From Piper betle (Eukaryota > Streptophyta > Magnoliopsida > Piperales > Piperaceae), in assembly GCA_033002965.1 (NCBI GenBank), contig JAURVB010001674.1, positions 1 to 64,000 on the forward strand: a DNA stretch of 64,000 nt, given 5' to 3'. Of this stretch, positions 24,758 to 38,992 are shown piece by piece; position 1 is the stretch's first letter, and each line of letters begins with the position of its first letter. Position numbers and translations under genes: made by a program. Under the pieces are notes generated by a model, which was not told the origin of the DNA, did no database searches, and saw only the letters and a list, made by a program, of their open reading frames with translations.

Positions 24758-27700
24758 GGATTAGAAGAATTTGCGGTAAAGGTTGGTAGGTGGAGGGTGT
24801 GAAAATTATATTGATTTTTTTCAGTTTTACTTATTATAATTGATATAGCCGACGACTTATAGTTAGTGTGTGTATATGCTCTCTCATAATTGGTACAGTA
24901 ACCCAGTCCGTATGTAGTTACAATTACTATCAAATTGTAATTCTCAATTGTCTATATTTTTCTAATTTGTCCTCAACAATGACAAATTGAGACATGATGA
25001 CACTTCCATGTAGCAACTTCTCTAATTCATGGGTAAGTTTTTAAAGGCAATACATAAAGAGGTTTGTCTATGTAGAAGGAGGTTTCAAAGATACAAACAA
25101 GGAGTCAAAGATAACTAAATGTTTCGTATTGTTGTAATTTTCTAACTCGAATACATAAGTTTGTAATAATCATATTTTAAAGTTTACTTTTTTTCAGAAT
25201 TGACGGTTATGCAAACACTATTTCCACCATTTCGAGTATTAGTTTGAAATATTTTTCTAACTACCTCGAACATCACTTTGTACTTTTGAAATGATTTTTT
25301 GCAAGATAAGTACACAGTACAGTTAAATAAATTCGTAGTATATATATTCGTGACTAGTGATATCGACATATTTGTTATCCCCTACTACCTTATACTATCC
25401 ATATTACATGCTTAAAACATCTTTCATGGTTAGATATAACGCTAAATTCATCAATGACATACAATGTGCCCTGTAGAAGCAATGCCAACATTTTTATAAT
25501 ATGAATTCAAGTTTTACAACTCATATTACAAATCATATCAATAGATGTTCAATTTTACAACTAATGTACAAGTAAAGTATTAAATAAAAGCATTGTCGTG
25601 TTATCACAAACAGTTAAAAAAGAAGAGTAATTTTCCTAATGATAAGAAAAATTAATAAAGTGGAGGATAATGATGAGGAACATGAGTTGTCAAGATTATA
25701 CATCTCTTGATATGATAATATGTGTGTCACCACATATTTGTCAAATGAGACTTCTCCATCTTCGCTTCTCCTCTTCAATATGTACTACTTACCTTTCTTC
25801 TTTATATAAATTCTGACCATGTGTGTCACACTAGTCACATATTTGTCAAATACAACCTCGAGATCCTTATTACTCTCGATGGTACGTAAGAATTTCTATG
25901 TTGGAGACAGAGAGAGCAGTGCCTTAAGCTTCACATCACATTCTTCTTGATGGAAGGCCAACTTTATTAATACTGTAAAACTCATGACTCAAGTCAGGGT
26001 TCTATTATCAAACCACTCAGTTTGACTGCTATTTTTAGTTGAGTCAGCTTTCAGAACACGCATGCTGAACCGAGGCCAATGGTGTGCTATGAGTCATGAG
26101 GGTCATATGTAATAATGTTAGTAAAGTAGTAACAAAATGAGTTATCATAGTACAAATAAGAGTACACCCATTTTTTTTTACTAGATTGTAGAATTAGATT
26201 TAGGTTGTTTATCTTGTTAGGACATATTATTTATTATTTATAGGTAGGTTAGTAGTCCTAGAGCATGTCATTCGAGTTAGGACACAATTATTTTATTTTG
26301 TATTTTTTGAAATTTATTCATTATTATTAAGCCGAGTCGGGAGCCTATAAAATTTTAATTACAAAACTACTCCTGTGCTATATTTCCTTCTTGACCTTTT
26401 TTTCTCAAATTGCACTGACTGACACCTCGCCCTCCTCCCTGCCTCTCTGTGGCCGACGACACGCCACCGGTAGCACCGCCACTGGCCATCACACCATCAC
26501 TCAGCCACCCCATCACCGACCTCCCTTCTCCATCTTCTTCTTCTTCCCCTCCAACCGAGCCGCCCCTTGTTCTCTTAGAGCATCACCAGCCGCCTGTTAT
26601 CGTGCCTCCCTACCGTCAGCAAGTGCAGTCGTCGCTCGCCTCCCTCCTCCATATTCACCTTCCACTCTCCCCTAGTCGACATTTCACCCTCCCTCCGAGT
26701 GCCATCGGCAAAGCACCGTTGTTCTTGTCGGTTTCTTGGAGCGCCACCGTAGGTTATCGCCGCCTCGCAGCCGTCCGGCTAGTCACGTCCCCACCGACCT
26801 CTTTTTCCCTTCCCTTTCCCCTTGCCTTCCTCTACCCACTTGCCCCTTCCCACCTATCCTTTGGCCGCCACTGGCAGTGGCAATTCGCCACCTCCACCGG
26901 CCAATTTCCGACAGAGCTGCCACCGCCTCCTCCTCCTACCTTAGCCCTAGCCCCCTAGTCCTTCCTTGCCAACCAATTTCCAGCCATGGCCGCCACTTTT
27001 CGGCCTTGTTGGCAGCCACCGTTGTTTGGATGATTTAAGTAATTAATTTATTTTTATAATTATGCATGTCATCCATAATTTTATGAATTTTTTATATTTT
27101 ATTAATATATTAATTTTAAATTTTTTGATAATTATATGTCGATTAATTAATTTTTTCATGTAATCAAGAATTGATAATGATTAATGATAATTTAAATTAA
27201 TTGATTATAAAATTAAATATATTATGGATGATGCTAAAAGTTGTAATAATTGTGTATTAGTATTATAATTATATTAGTTAGTTATTAGTGATTAGGAACT
27301 TAATTCATGATAGAAATTGAATGTGGAATAGTATAATTAGTATTGATAAAATATCGTAAGTAGGATTATTGAGCTAACTAAATAAAAATTGTCATCATTA
27401 GGGTTAATAATCTAATTTGAAGTGGATTGCAAATTGATGATGTTGTGTATTATGTTCGGTTTTGGTGTTAGAATTATGATCATGTTCATATGCATCCATT
27501 TTATACATGTATCATACAGTTGGCATGGGCATTAATGTTTAGCTTTGATGTGTAGGTACAGAGTAGGATCTCAATGCCTAGGAGTGTGACGTCACGTGGA
27601 GCTTCTATTAGGTTCGTTTAGGACTTGTCCTTTATTTTTCGTTCTATTTGATTTGATTTATTATTTGCACGACGGGTTAAGTGGTGTTTTATCGGATTTT

Positions 27701-30035
27701 ACTTAACTCGGGTCATTTAATCAAATAGTTTTCCCAATTAATAACTGTCGAGAATGAGATCCCTCGAGTTTGATTTCGAAAACAAAATTCATCGCAAGTT
27801 GCCTTCGGGCCTATGATATTAAAAAATCATTTCCTAGGCCTATATATAATTTTATTGAGTTTTTACCAAATCACGCGTACCATGAGAGGGTGCACTTACT
27901 AGTTACAGCAGGCTTTAGATTAGTGAGAGAGTTGTTTCATTCCCAGAGGATCCTGATAACTCCGCGTTTTGAGTTTCTCACACCTGGAGAAGCGTGGAGG
28001 TTCACAGGTACTACTATGCAATGCGTATCTGCGTATCTAGACATGTGGTTTAAAGGGTAGTAAAGGTGACTACATGACACTCAGGGCTAAGAGGTATATA
28101 GAGGACAAGAGAAAGCTTAAGATATACTGGTAGTCGAAAAGGACAGAAAAAAACATGAGAAAGATGTCAAAACATGCATCAGTAGACTAGTCAGCTCAAG
28201 ATACTATTGGGTTCACAGCCCAGTGGCTCCCCAGTAGATATCCTTGCGAGAGTTCAGCAGAACATATATATTTTTCTTCACAATGAGAGTCAACACTCAT
28301 TTGTCAGTTTGTTGTATAGTTATTTTGGACTAGTAACACTTGTTACTGACGTGTGTGTGTATATATATATAAGGAGCAAGAGTCTGATATGTCAGCATAG
28401 ACAGAGGAGCAGTGACTTTTATGTGCACACACAACTTGGCGTGATATGTTTAGATTACTAATGTATGTGAAGTTAGTAAATGAACTGTGATAGATATGAT
28501 GAACAGAGGGGTGAAGACCCCAATTTGTGTCTTTGATGTTATTACTATGAAAACTATGATATGACATGATATGAAGAATTTTGTATGGTGTGGTGATATA
28601 TATTTATTTATTGTTGTTTTGACAGGTTGACCCCTTATTACACTTTTAGGGGAAATTTTGTCCATTTTTAATTTAGAATTTTTTATAATTTATTGTAATT
28701 GAAGTGATTTTGAGTGTGATTATATATCATGACATTCACATAGAATCATGTTAGGTTCCTAACATTCCATATATGCATGACGAAATTTATATTACATCTT
28801 AAGACGTCGAGAATAGATCCTTTCGGGCTATGTTCGGGTTAACCAACTTGCTCAAGTGACTCGTAACATTCCGATTCAGTTCATAAGTGAACAAGATTTT
28901 GGGTGTTACAAATACTATACTCAATAACATTGAATATGATGTCCCCCTGTGCACTAGTAATAACGATATTGTTGATAAAGACCAAAGTGATATATAAATG
29001 CAACTATGAGCACCAACACTCTATTATCTTTATTCCCAACATACAATGGTAGTCACTTCAACTCTTTTTTTACACATGCAAACCTCCCAAACGACATACA
29101 AATATGACTATACAGTACCAACACTCTACCATATTTTTCACAACATAATTCCTTTTCTACACACCTCTGAGACGATTCAGTAACGATTCTAATGAATTTT
29201 ATCTTCCTCTAATCACTTACTCTTATGACCATTGAACAACATACATCATCACCCACAAGGCTCCACCAACCGCCCTTACTATTAGTTGTTCACATCATGA
29301 TGACCACAAACTTTACAACCTTTCTTTACCCACTTCCAAACCACAAACAACAAACTCAATAAAGCAAAGGTGTTTCACTAATTTTTACTGTCTAAAACTA
29401 CCACACTTTTTTAATCTTAAAGAAGGAAACTTAGACAAAAAAATTGATGATAGCTAACATCAGTGAAAGAATGAAGATTGAGGAAGAAGGTGGGAAAGAA
29501 AGAAGCGAGAGGGATGACGATGCAATGTAAGGAGGGCCGGAGAGAAAACTTGTTACAAAATTTCTATTGCTAAATATGACGTGGATATAACCATTTAATC
29601 TCACGCTGACATTAAATTTATCTTTTTTCTTGGTTTCTACAGTTCATGTCCTTATTTATGATTATATTCCACTTAATTACTTCCTTATTAAAGGGTATAT
29701 TTAACCATATATGCATATTTTCTACGTGTAAGAATCACATTTATTTTTGACAGTATCAAAAAAAAATTATGTCACGTGTAAACCATAAAATCCCTTATAA
29801 GATTTGATTAAAACAGCAAAATAATAATGGGAATCTAGCTGACTTGATCTTTACTAAGGGCTTGTTTAATTACAAATTTGAGGCGTATCTTCCGACTTTA
29901 GTTAACAGTTAGAGTTAATTAGCACCGTTGGCAACAAAGCGGCCGTCGTCTCCAACGCAGATACTCAACATACCTTTGATACGGCCACTGGGTTCTTGCA
30001 TCGGCGATCGACCGATCGATCATCGAGCCATAGCC
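24758..30035. other. Gene-free region with repeat relics
   Basis: No supported gene. A C-rich low-complexity island spans 26,400-26,990 and resembles the core at 16,340-16,545. At 27,520-28,920 a transposon-like stretch contains two similar GTCGAGAAT-GATCC words (27,746 and 28,804) and ends in GGGTGTTACA, plausibly an old LTR or large non-autonomous element. The last 120 bases are the likely cyclin H promoter and 5' untranslated region. Confidence 0.5.
26400..26990 (+). repeat. C-rich low-complexity island
   Basis: A pyrimidine-rich run dominated by CACCGCC, CCTCC and CCACC words. Open frames on the plus strand are long only because CT-rich DNA lacks stop codons; their predicted products are Pro/Ser/Thr runs without domain features. 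A similar core is present at 16,340-16,545. Confidence 0.6.
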
Positions 30036-33000
30036 ATGGCCGATTTCCAGGTCTCTACCCATCGTTCCAGGTGGATTTTCACGCCCCAGGAGCTGGTACG
30101 CCTTAACCCCCTCTGAGTTTGTTGCACACATCGCTTTGTATACGTATCAAGCAATGCATACTGACCCAATAAAAAAGGAAAAAGAAAAACGGGTTTTTGA
30201 TGTGCTCTACGTGGTAAAAACGCAGACTTCGAGTAGATTGTAGATGAAATGTTTGATTATATGCCATAAAGGAGCTATTGTATTCTGTGGAACTCCTCTT
30301 TTTGCTGTTTTGTGTAGTTTAATGCTATTGGATTAGATGCTTTGTTCGCCTTTTTGAAAATGTATTACGCTCATAAGGACTTTATTGTTCTCTGAAATTG
30401 ATGTTCCCAACTTGTGTCCTATGCCCATATGCTGTTTTACCTACTTGTGTGTGTTTGTAGAGGGCGCGGCATCAAACTACCAATCAAAGAGCTATCAAAG
30501 CACTCCAGCAGGTATGCCCTGGGTGTATGGTTAATAGTTTTTTCCACCTATGTACGACTTTTTGTTCTCGTCCTGCTCTACTATTTTTAGTGGCGTTGAT
30601 TGTTTGACTTGCTAGATATTGAATAGAACATGAAATATTTTTGATTGACCGATGCAAACACATAAATAAGGAACCTTTCTCGAGGCTAAGCACGCCCTGA
30701 TAGGACCAGGATCAGATTCGAAGCTTTTTTAATAGTGTCTAAACTCATGTAGCGGTCAAAAGGGAGTGCCGATGGCCAGGGGCAGCAATTGCATTGTGGC
30801 TAAGTAATAGCATAAATCATAATGGCTGGACAACGTAATTATCGAACTACTTGTAATCAAGTTGCCGGGAAGTCCATAGAATTTATTTGAAGGCCTAATT
30901 ATGGGACAATATTGATTCATTTACAACTATTTTTCTTGTTTCAAGTTAGCTTTTTTGGTATCTCAATGGCATCCATATATTGGAGAGTTTTCTTACTGTA
31001 GTTATTTGAAATGTCTTATAGTATGGAGCTACTCGTTTGGAAGTAGACGAGGAGGGATCACTATCATATCCAAAACCTCACAATGAGGCACAAAATAATG
31101 GTAAACAAGGTTTTCTTTTTAAAAAAAAACTTTCTGGTTGCATTGTCATGTTTCTTCCATCAAAATATTTATTTTCATCAATATAATGATAGAGTAAAAC
31201 ATTTCACTTTAGTTTTACTTTAGAGTTTTTTTATAGATACCAGATTATATCCGATATACTAAGAATGTCTTTCAGCCACTGACCAGCATTCTCTTCCAAA
31301 GCCACTTAGCATTGAACAAGAGCAGCTTATGTGTATGTTTTATGAGCAAAAAATTCAAGAAGTGTGTGTAGCCTTCCATTTTCCTCATAAGATTCAGGTT
31401 TGTTCAACCATGAAATCTTCTTAAGAAGAAAGATTCTATAATCATGACAAGGTCTTCATTGTTCAAATTTTATATTGGTTCCTGCTTGCAGGCCACAGCT
31501 ATCATTTACTTCAAGAGATTTTATTTGCAGCGGTCTGTAATGGAGCACCACCCAAAGCACGAAATGTGAGAACACACTGATTTTACTTTCATTTTTTATT
31601 GTTGGATCAAATTTGTCTATGAGACTAGTGTAGCAGTTGCATGCTCAGAAGGAATAAAATGGCCGAGGCTTTATGAAGAATATTTTAAAAAAGAACAACA
31701 TAACTGCTTGTATGATTTTAGTAAAATTCTAGTGTGCTAATATGTCGAGGAGGTAACTGAAAAGTGGGATGGTTCATATTGGAGTGCTTGTAGTGTGTTT
31801 GTTCTTTATTCTTCCTTCTTGATGGGTTAACCAAAGTTTCATTCAGTTTCTTTCTGTTCTCTTGCTCTATGGTCTGCTCCTTAGGAAGGAAGTGCTTACT
31901 TGGAAGTAGGCACAAAGAAATTTGAAATAATGCTTCTAAGGGTGGTATTTAAGTTGTGGAAACAACTTCTTAGCAGAAAGAAGGGTTAGGGCTGTTTAAG
32001 TCAGCTAATCCAACTTCAATCCTTACAAAGTGAGGAGTCTTTTGCACACGTGCACCATATTTAACAAAAAGTATACATTTGACCTCTAATCAGGTGGATA
32101 TCTAATAAAAGATATTTGGTACCACTGCAATGATTTTGGCCAAGTTGACGTTGACGACCATGATTATCATTTGTAATGTTCCATTGCGAAGTTTGTTTAC
32201 ACTGCATGTTACCTTGATATTAACACATTCAAAAGAATATCTAATATAACTACTAAAGAATTCAAATTTGATTGTTGTTGACTGTTTCTTCTCGTGTTAT
32301 TTAAATTTAAAACATAGTTAGTCAAGGAGGTTAAGTTGTTGCCATAAATCAGAGATTTTATTATGTGAGTTGTAGTAAGCTTTGCACCTTGTAAAAAGTC
32401 TATAAATACAAGAATAATAGTGGTGGTAATTGGGATGATTACACCAAGTTTTCATCCCCCATAATCTGTCCATGCTATTCGACCTATTCTATACTACTAT
32501 CATGTCTGTTTGAATTCTAATTATTAGAGTTTCAACAATGACTTTGTTGAGCCTTTTGTTTTCATGGAATCACAACTTCAACTGTAAAGTAACAACACGG
32601 GTTATTTGTCATTAGTCTGCCTGCGTTTGGGGCCTTTCAATTTGATAAGAATTTGCTGAACATTTGCTCAAAGGTTTAGGGTTTTTGCAGGTTAACGTGC
32701 AGAGGATCTTGGTAGGGGTATTCATCAGGATCACCAAATGATTCTCAATAATGAGTTGATTGTTCTTCAGGCATGAATATGTTCACAGTATATTTTTTGT
32801 CTTTGTATTGACGTTCATTTGTTCATTTTGTGGTTAATTATCATTTCATGCTATTGTATCTTAATTTTTTTTCACTGGCAATTTTTTGCAGAGTCTTGGT
32901 TTTGACTTGATTGTTTATTCACCATATCGTGCTCTTGAAGGTTTTCTTGATGATATGGAGGTCAGTTAGTCAAGGGATTAGGAACTGTGATAATTTTTTC

Positions 33001-35353
33001 GGACCAACATTTATCTGTATTTTATTTTATATAATATTTTTTAATGTAGGAATTTTGCAGAATGAATAATGGTCAGTTTGAGAGGTTGAAGGTAGTTGCT
33101 TCTTTAGTTTTTTCCACGTTTGTGCCCTTATGTTATAGGCAGTAACACTTCTTTAGGTTGTGATTTTAGCCTTTTAAGCCAATACATATGTGTTTAGATT
33201 TTCTGATGTGATCGGCTAACTTTTTAATCGAAGTGTGTCTGTTGAAGGCTAGAAGAGTCAATATTCTACCTTCCTTACATTCTTGCCTCTATGATGACAA
33301 CCCAAAATTATGATAGCATGGTTTTAGTAGTTCCCATGATGCATCAGTCTATGGAGGCTCCAAAGATTTGAACTTAAACACCAGCTTCTCCCACTTCCAT
33401 AAAGATCTTTTGAAATTAAACACCAGCTTCTTGAAAAGAAAACCCATGTTTGCAAATTTGACGAGAATGAATTCTTATATAGAGATAGATTGTGCACATC
33501 TCGTTCTTAAGTTGAAATATTGTTTGACAGGGTAAATAGCATAGCCAATGCAATGGTAAACAATCCAGTAAATATGTGTTTAAAATTATTTAAGAATGAA
33601 CCATTTAGAAGCCGGTACACATCTATTTGTGAATGGTGATAAACACTTGTATATACTTCGTATTAATGAACCAATTCTTTTTCAAAACGTACAAATTCTT
33701 CTGTGCTCTGCTCCTTCAAGCTCATTTTCTTGATTTCAAATGTAAGTGTTGCTATCTTTGTTTGATGTTTGCTACTATCCTGTTCAATAACCTTGCTAGG
33801 AATTGAGAGAAACTGCACGATTGGAGTCTGATAAAATTATGCCTACGGATTCACCTCTTCTCTTTCCACCAGGACAAGTACTGATCTTTGGATCTTGTGA
33901 CAGTTTTTGTTCCGCTCCTAGTTTTGTTATGTTTTACAGTTCTATGATCTTTGATACCTTTGTTTCTGCTTTTTTTACCAGATGGCTTTGTCTGCTCTGC
34001 GTGCATCTAATGAAGCACACCAAGTCCTCCACTTTGACAGGTTTCTTCCAATTCTTAGAATAATAACTATGCTGCTGTTCTCCTTGCTGAAAATTGTTTT
34101 GATGGTGGTGTGCGATTGCTCTTTTCCCCCTGCTATGTTCAGATACTTGGAAACCATTTTTTCACGTCAGCATTCTGATCACACTATAATCGAGCTACAT
34201 GGGGGTTTAAATTCCATCGATTCTTTGGTATGATTAGATTATTTTTCCTTCAGAGTTTTTCTTTTTGGCTTCAGCTCTTTGGCATGGAATATTTTATATT
34301 AGCACAGGCAATCCAATTGGCTTGATCGCTACAAAAGTAATGCGAACATGCTTCCCATATAATAAGTTAATGAAGTATCAATGCTGGAAGAACCATTGAA
34401 GTGCCATCCCCTGAATGAACCATCAATATTTTTTCAGTTACACAAAATGCACGTTTTCACAATCTTTTTGTGAACAACTTGTCATTTGTGCTCAATGTCG
34501 TGTATGTTTCTAATGGTTGGTATTTTTGCTAAGAAAAGGAATGGGCAAACAGTTTGTATGGTGTTTGGTACATTGCTCGAATAATTACATACTTGAAATA
34601 TATAGATTGATTTTATCTAACACAATGTCTTCCATTTTGATTTTGTAGATCATAAACGGGAGATATAGATTGATTTCATCTTGCACATTACTTTTTAAGG
34701 CATATTTTTTGAAGGAAACTTTCTAATGCATACCCGGCTACTTGTCATACACATACATACATCACTGTGCATTGTGTGTGTGCATAAATGCAGGGATCAC
34801 ACAACCATGTTCGTGGAATTTACTCGTTGACACTTTGATCTGATACCATGCCACTTGGTTCTCCTGAAATCTAATGTCTAATTGTATTATTATATTTTTA
34901 CAATGGTATACACAAAGATTTCGGCTTTAAAATTTATGCATGCCACTTAGTCTTTTATATAGTTGATGTTTTTCCTTTCCTGTTGTCGTTGTGCCATAGG
35001 TGTAATGGCCGAATTTTTTTTTGTGAAAGCAAGCTCAATAAAGTTTATTCTTTTGATTTGGTAGATCTCTGATCATACGATGCCAACTAAGATCTTATGG
35101 GGGTACATTTGTTTGACATTTTCAGGTGAGGGATTTTAAAGTCCCCTCAGCCAAGGATATGCAACATATTGATCGAAAATTGAAGCATTGTTGGGAACCC
35201 AGCTCTCAAGAAGAGTGCGTCTCTTTTCTTATGATCATTTTTTTATTCAAGGCTGTATTATAATTGTCGTTTACTTTTTGTGGCTGTAGCAAGAAGCGTA
35301 AGAAAAGATCAAAGGATAAATCGAAGAAATTAGTGGATCCAACGGCATCATAA
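30036..35353 (+). CDS. CYCH: Cyclin H (CDK-activating kinase subunit), exon 6 deletion
   Basis: Thirteen exons: 30036-30095, 30461-30511, 31022-31100, 31276-31397, 31492-31565, 32691-32770, 32892-32960, 33050-33091, 33800-33877, 33982-34040, 34143-34227, 35126-35214 and 35290-35353. The start [20 protein letters not shown] and the later [39 protein letters not shown] and lysine-rich tail are typical of plant cyclin H. In this family cyclin H partners CDKD kinases to activate CDKs and to phosphorylate RNA polymerase II within TFIIH. Exon 6 joins MLTC directly to the [12 protein letters not shown] region: about 41 bases of the cyclin box, including the conserved Ala-Cys-Lys, are missing and the frame reaches a stop four codons later. 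All other phases agree. Exon 6 ends at a GC donor. Probably a disabled or duplicate copy. Confidence 0.85.
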
Positions 35354-36390
35354 TTCAAAAGTATATACTGATTCCACATGGGTGGATTTTTTTTTCTATT
35401 TATTTTTTCAATTTGGATATGTTGATTGTAACTTTAGTTGCAGAAGTGAGTCTTAACTGGGTAACCACGGCATATTTTTCAACCCAAAATTTGGGGAGAG
35501 CATCATTCAAATTGCGAAGGCTGGGGCACCTCTGCAACTTCAAATTCTTTCTGTATTTATCTGGTGGTGGGTTGGAGAATAAAATCCCGACATTTATATG
35601 GTGGCAATCTGCTTTTGTGATTTATTTGATGATTAAATATACACTTTTTTTCGCAAGTTGCATATTGTAATGTTTGATTCCTGGTGTTCAAATTGCTGAT
35701 TTTCAATTATATTCTAGTCGGATAAAAATGTCTCATTTGGTGGGCAATTCCTAGATGCTTTGTAAATCTTGGCAATGTAATTTTGCATTGCTTGATGCAC
35801 ACTAATCTTTTGTAATTCTTTCCTTATGGTATGAGTTATAGATTCTGATTCTTAAAATACATGTATTGAAGGTAGCAAATATAAAGACATCTTGGATCAT
35901 ATCATATACTTTGTATTTTTTGTTGAAATATATACTTTGTATTTATGCATAATACAGGCATTGTGAGCCAATCATTTCAGTATCAGGTGGTCACTTTCTA
36001 CTCTCTGGCAGCAAGACTTTTTATTTTTGACAATTGTGACTTCCTTTCTTTAGATTGTCGTTTTCCTTATGACGGGTTTTCCCATTTATTGATGTCATGT
36101 AAATGTTTTCTTTTAATTTTGTTAAGCACTAAATTTTAAATCCTTTTATATCAAATTTGATGCTTAAATCAATAATAAATTTTCAAGAAACTAAATTAAG
36201 AACTGGGCATTGGATGCACTCTACTTGATATTCATGCCATCAAATTTCACTACCAATTCAAACATGGTTACTGCCGAAAACAAGTTAAATCAAACACATT
36301 ATGCGAGAATAGTTATAACAATTTGTGATATTTCACCGGCCAACGTTGTTCCTATGTAAAGCCGATTTAGAGTGAATGCAGTACCAAACA
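35354..36390. other. Downstream of cyclin H, no gene seen
   Basis: AT-rich sequence, probably including the cyclin H 3' untranslated region. Small open frames near 35,413-35,670 and 35,945-36,139 lack homology or composition support. Confidence 0.5.
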
Positions 36391-37075
36391 ACTAAGATCC
36401 CAAATTAACATTAATTAATTTTATAAAAACAACTAATTAAGCTTGAGTTAAGCGGTTTAGAAACAATACATGACCCGGCTCGATTAGCCCCGAACCAGCC
36501 TTAAACCTTGACCAAATAACGCTAAAAGCCTAAAACCCCAACTCTTGCCTTTCTTGGAAGTTTGGAACTAACTAAGGCCCCAAATTAAAATTAATTAATT
36601 AGTTAATTAAAAGACAAGTAATTAAGCTTGAGTTAAAGTAGTTTAGAAACAAAGCGTGGCTCGATTAGCTCCAAACTGGCTTAAACCTTGACCAGATAAC
36701 GCTAAAAGCCTAAAACCCTCAACTCTTGTCCTTCTCGGAACTAAATAAGTCCCCAAATTAAAATTATTTAATTAATTAATTTAAAAAGACAACTAATTAA
36801 GCTTGAGTTAAGCGGTTTAGAAACAAGACAAGACCCGGCTCGATTAGCCCCGAATTGGCTTAAACCCTGACCAGATAACACTAAAAGCCTAAAACCCCCA
36901 ACTTTTGTCATTCTTTGAACTAACTAAGACCCCAAATTAAAATAAATAAATAAATAAATAAAATTAAAAAAAAGACAACTAATTAAGCTCGAGTTAAGAG
37001 GTTTAAAAACAAGAGTTGACCCGGCTCGATTAGCCCCGAACCGGCTTAAACAACCCCAAACTCTTGTCCTTCTTG
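36391..37075. repeat. Tandem repeat, about four copies of a 170-180 bp unit
   Basis: Copies start near 36,391, 36,571, 36,741 and 36,921. Each holds a CCCCAAATTAAAATTAATTAA stretch followed by AATTAAGCTTGAGTTAAG, then GACCCGGCTCGATTAGCCCC and CTAAAAGCCTAAAACCC. Copies differ by substitutions and small indels. The fourth carries an (AAAT)n microsatellite at about 36,940-36,963. The array lies just upstream of the ATP synthase g pseudogene. Confidence 0.9.
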
Positions 37076-37476
37076 GCGGGAAGAAAAGAAAAGAAGAGCA
37101 GCTCCTATTTTTTTCTGAAATCGAATTCCCAGAAATCGATACATTTGCCCACCTCAGATCGACGCTGCCCATCCTTCCTCCGCACTTTCCCCATCTTCGT
37201 CTCATCGGTACTTCATCTCCACTCTCTTCTCTTTGATTCACATCATCGTACTCAACTTTTTGCTTTGATTTTGTGTCATCTTTTTAAATCATTAGAACAT
37301 GCATCATTTGGATGATTCTCTGTGTTACGTATGATTTTTGCTTGTTCAATTTTGGGGGCCGGGGGGATTGTAGATAATGAGTTTTGCAGCATTTGGATGA
37401 TTCTGTGTTTTAGTTGATTTGTTGACATTGTAGTAATGTTGTGCTTGATTTATGTTTGTTGAATTTCGGGTTTGCA

Positions 37477-38992
37477 ACGGCGTCAAAATTGATCCTGGCA
37501 AGATCGAAGGCGTCTCAAGTGTAGCAGCTTGCGGCCAAGAATGCTTGCGGTTACTATAAACAGCTGTTGGAGAAGAACAAGGATTTCATTCAGCAGCCTC
37601 CCACGGTAGAGGAATGTCGTTTGTTGTCGAAGCAGCTCTTCTGTACGCGCCTTGCCAGGTCCGTGGTTATGATGTTGCAATACTTTCGTGCTTGTTTCAG
37701 ACTGATTGGAATCCAATTTGGTGTTGATTAATGCACAATGATAATGTGGATTAACGAGGAGATACAATGGAGACATTTGTGAGTAAATGTAAAGAGGTAG
37801 AGAAATATAAATAATTCGGATAGAGGTGATGAAAGATGGATAGAAATATGTGGTTTAGGCACTGTATTGAGTCTGTTTGGAGATGCCATACCATTAAAAT
37901 TGGAATGATATTAAGTATATTGATATGGATAATAATTGAATATAATGATGTTATAGGGTCTGGGGCACCGGCTACAAAACCAACCATTAGAGGTAAGATG
38001 AATGAGAAAGCTGATTTTGTTTTGCCGCTGTTTTTTAAAAAAATTTGAAAAATAGATGTATCAGGTGGAATGTTGGAAATGTTTTGTCCCTCATTAAACT
38101 TAAAAAAATGGCTGGAGGTTTCAAAGCACGAGAGTTAACTAATTGGGATGAACAACTGCAGTTTTTCTTATCCAATCCACATGCTTTGCCCACATCCTTT
38201 GAGTGGTAGTCCTTTTCTGTTTGTTTTTTACATGTTCATGGTTTATAACTCGATTATTATGCAAATGGATACATTGTGTATAAATTAAACTCAGAGACTT
38301 ATTTGTCACTGCATAAGAGCACAAAGGTTAAACTTCTGTTGTCATGTATCTTCATTTATAAGTCATGCTTTGATTATAGTGTCTGGCCTCTTTATTTTTC
38401 TTTAAAGTACTTGTGTATCTTGTTTTTTGGATAGTTTTCTCGGTCACATGCATACTCTTTGCTAATGAGAGTGATCCATGTGAAAGCAGTTTTTACAATT
38501 TTTTGTTTATCCTTATAACATAATAAATCTTAACAATTGGATTTCGTCCGATGCCAATCATCTGGCTGCATTAATAGCTTGTTTTTTTTCACTAATAGAT
38601 AGCTCTATTGGTATCATGTTTCATTGGGATCATTGATTTCTAAAACCTGGTGTTAGATGCAACTGTAGGAAATCTGCGGTTAGAGGATCATTGATTTTTT
38701 AATGTTTACTCAAATTAAAAACAGATATGACCTGTGAATTTTGAGAAAACTCCCAATTGCTGAGTGGCTGATTAATTTGCCTGGCATGTTCTTTTTCTCA
38801 GCATTCCTGGAAGCTGTGAGTCCTTCTGTAAGGAGCGTGACTCCATGAAGCATCTTTGGAAGAAATGGGACGAGTTGAAAATTGAAAAATGCGGGTGTTG
38901 CTGCTTGGTTTTGTCTTGAGTGCTATATGTGGCTCTGGGCTGGCGAACTTGTTGGAAGAGGCTTCACATTTACCGGCTATTATTATCCATGA
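37477..38992 (+). pseudogene. Mitochondrial ATP synthase subunit g pseudogene, two exons
   Basis: Exon 1 (37477-37658) and exon 2 (38802-38992) resemble plant ATP synthase subunit g, a small protein of the membrane-embedded F0 part and dimer interface. Recognisable parts are YYKQLLEKNKDFIQQPPTVE, LLSKQLFCTRLA and, in exon 2, GELVGRGFTFTGYY. Three lesions are visible. The expected start ATG is ACG at 37477. An in-frame TAG lies at 37522-37524. One extra A in the run near 38,888 shifts the frame before the final 35 codons. The intron is kept, so this is a decayed gene copy, not a processed one. Confidence 0.85.

Noticed and set aside
26391..27038. Three overlapping Pro/Ser-rich frames up to 169 codons
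   Set aside because: Pyrimidine-rich low-complexity DNA that lacks stops in several frames; no signal peptide, domain or splice support.
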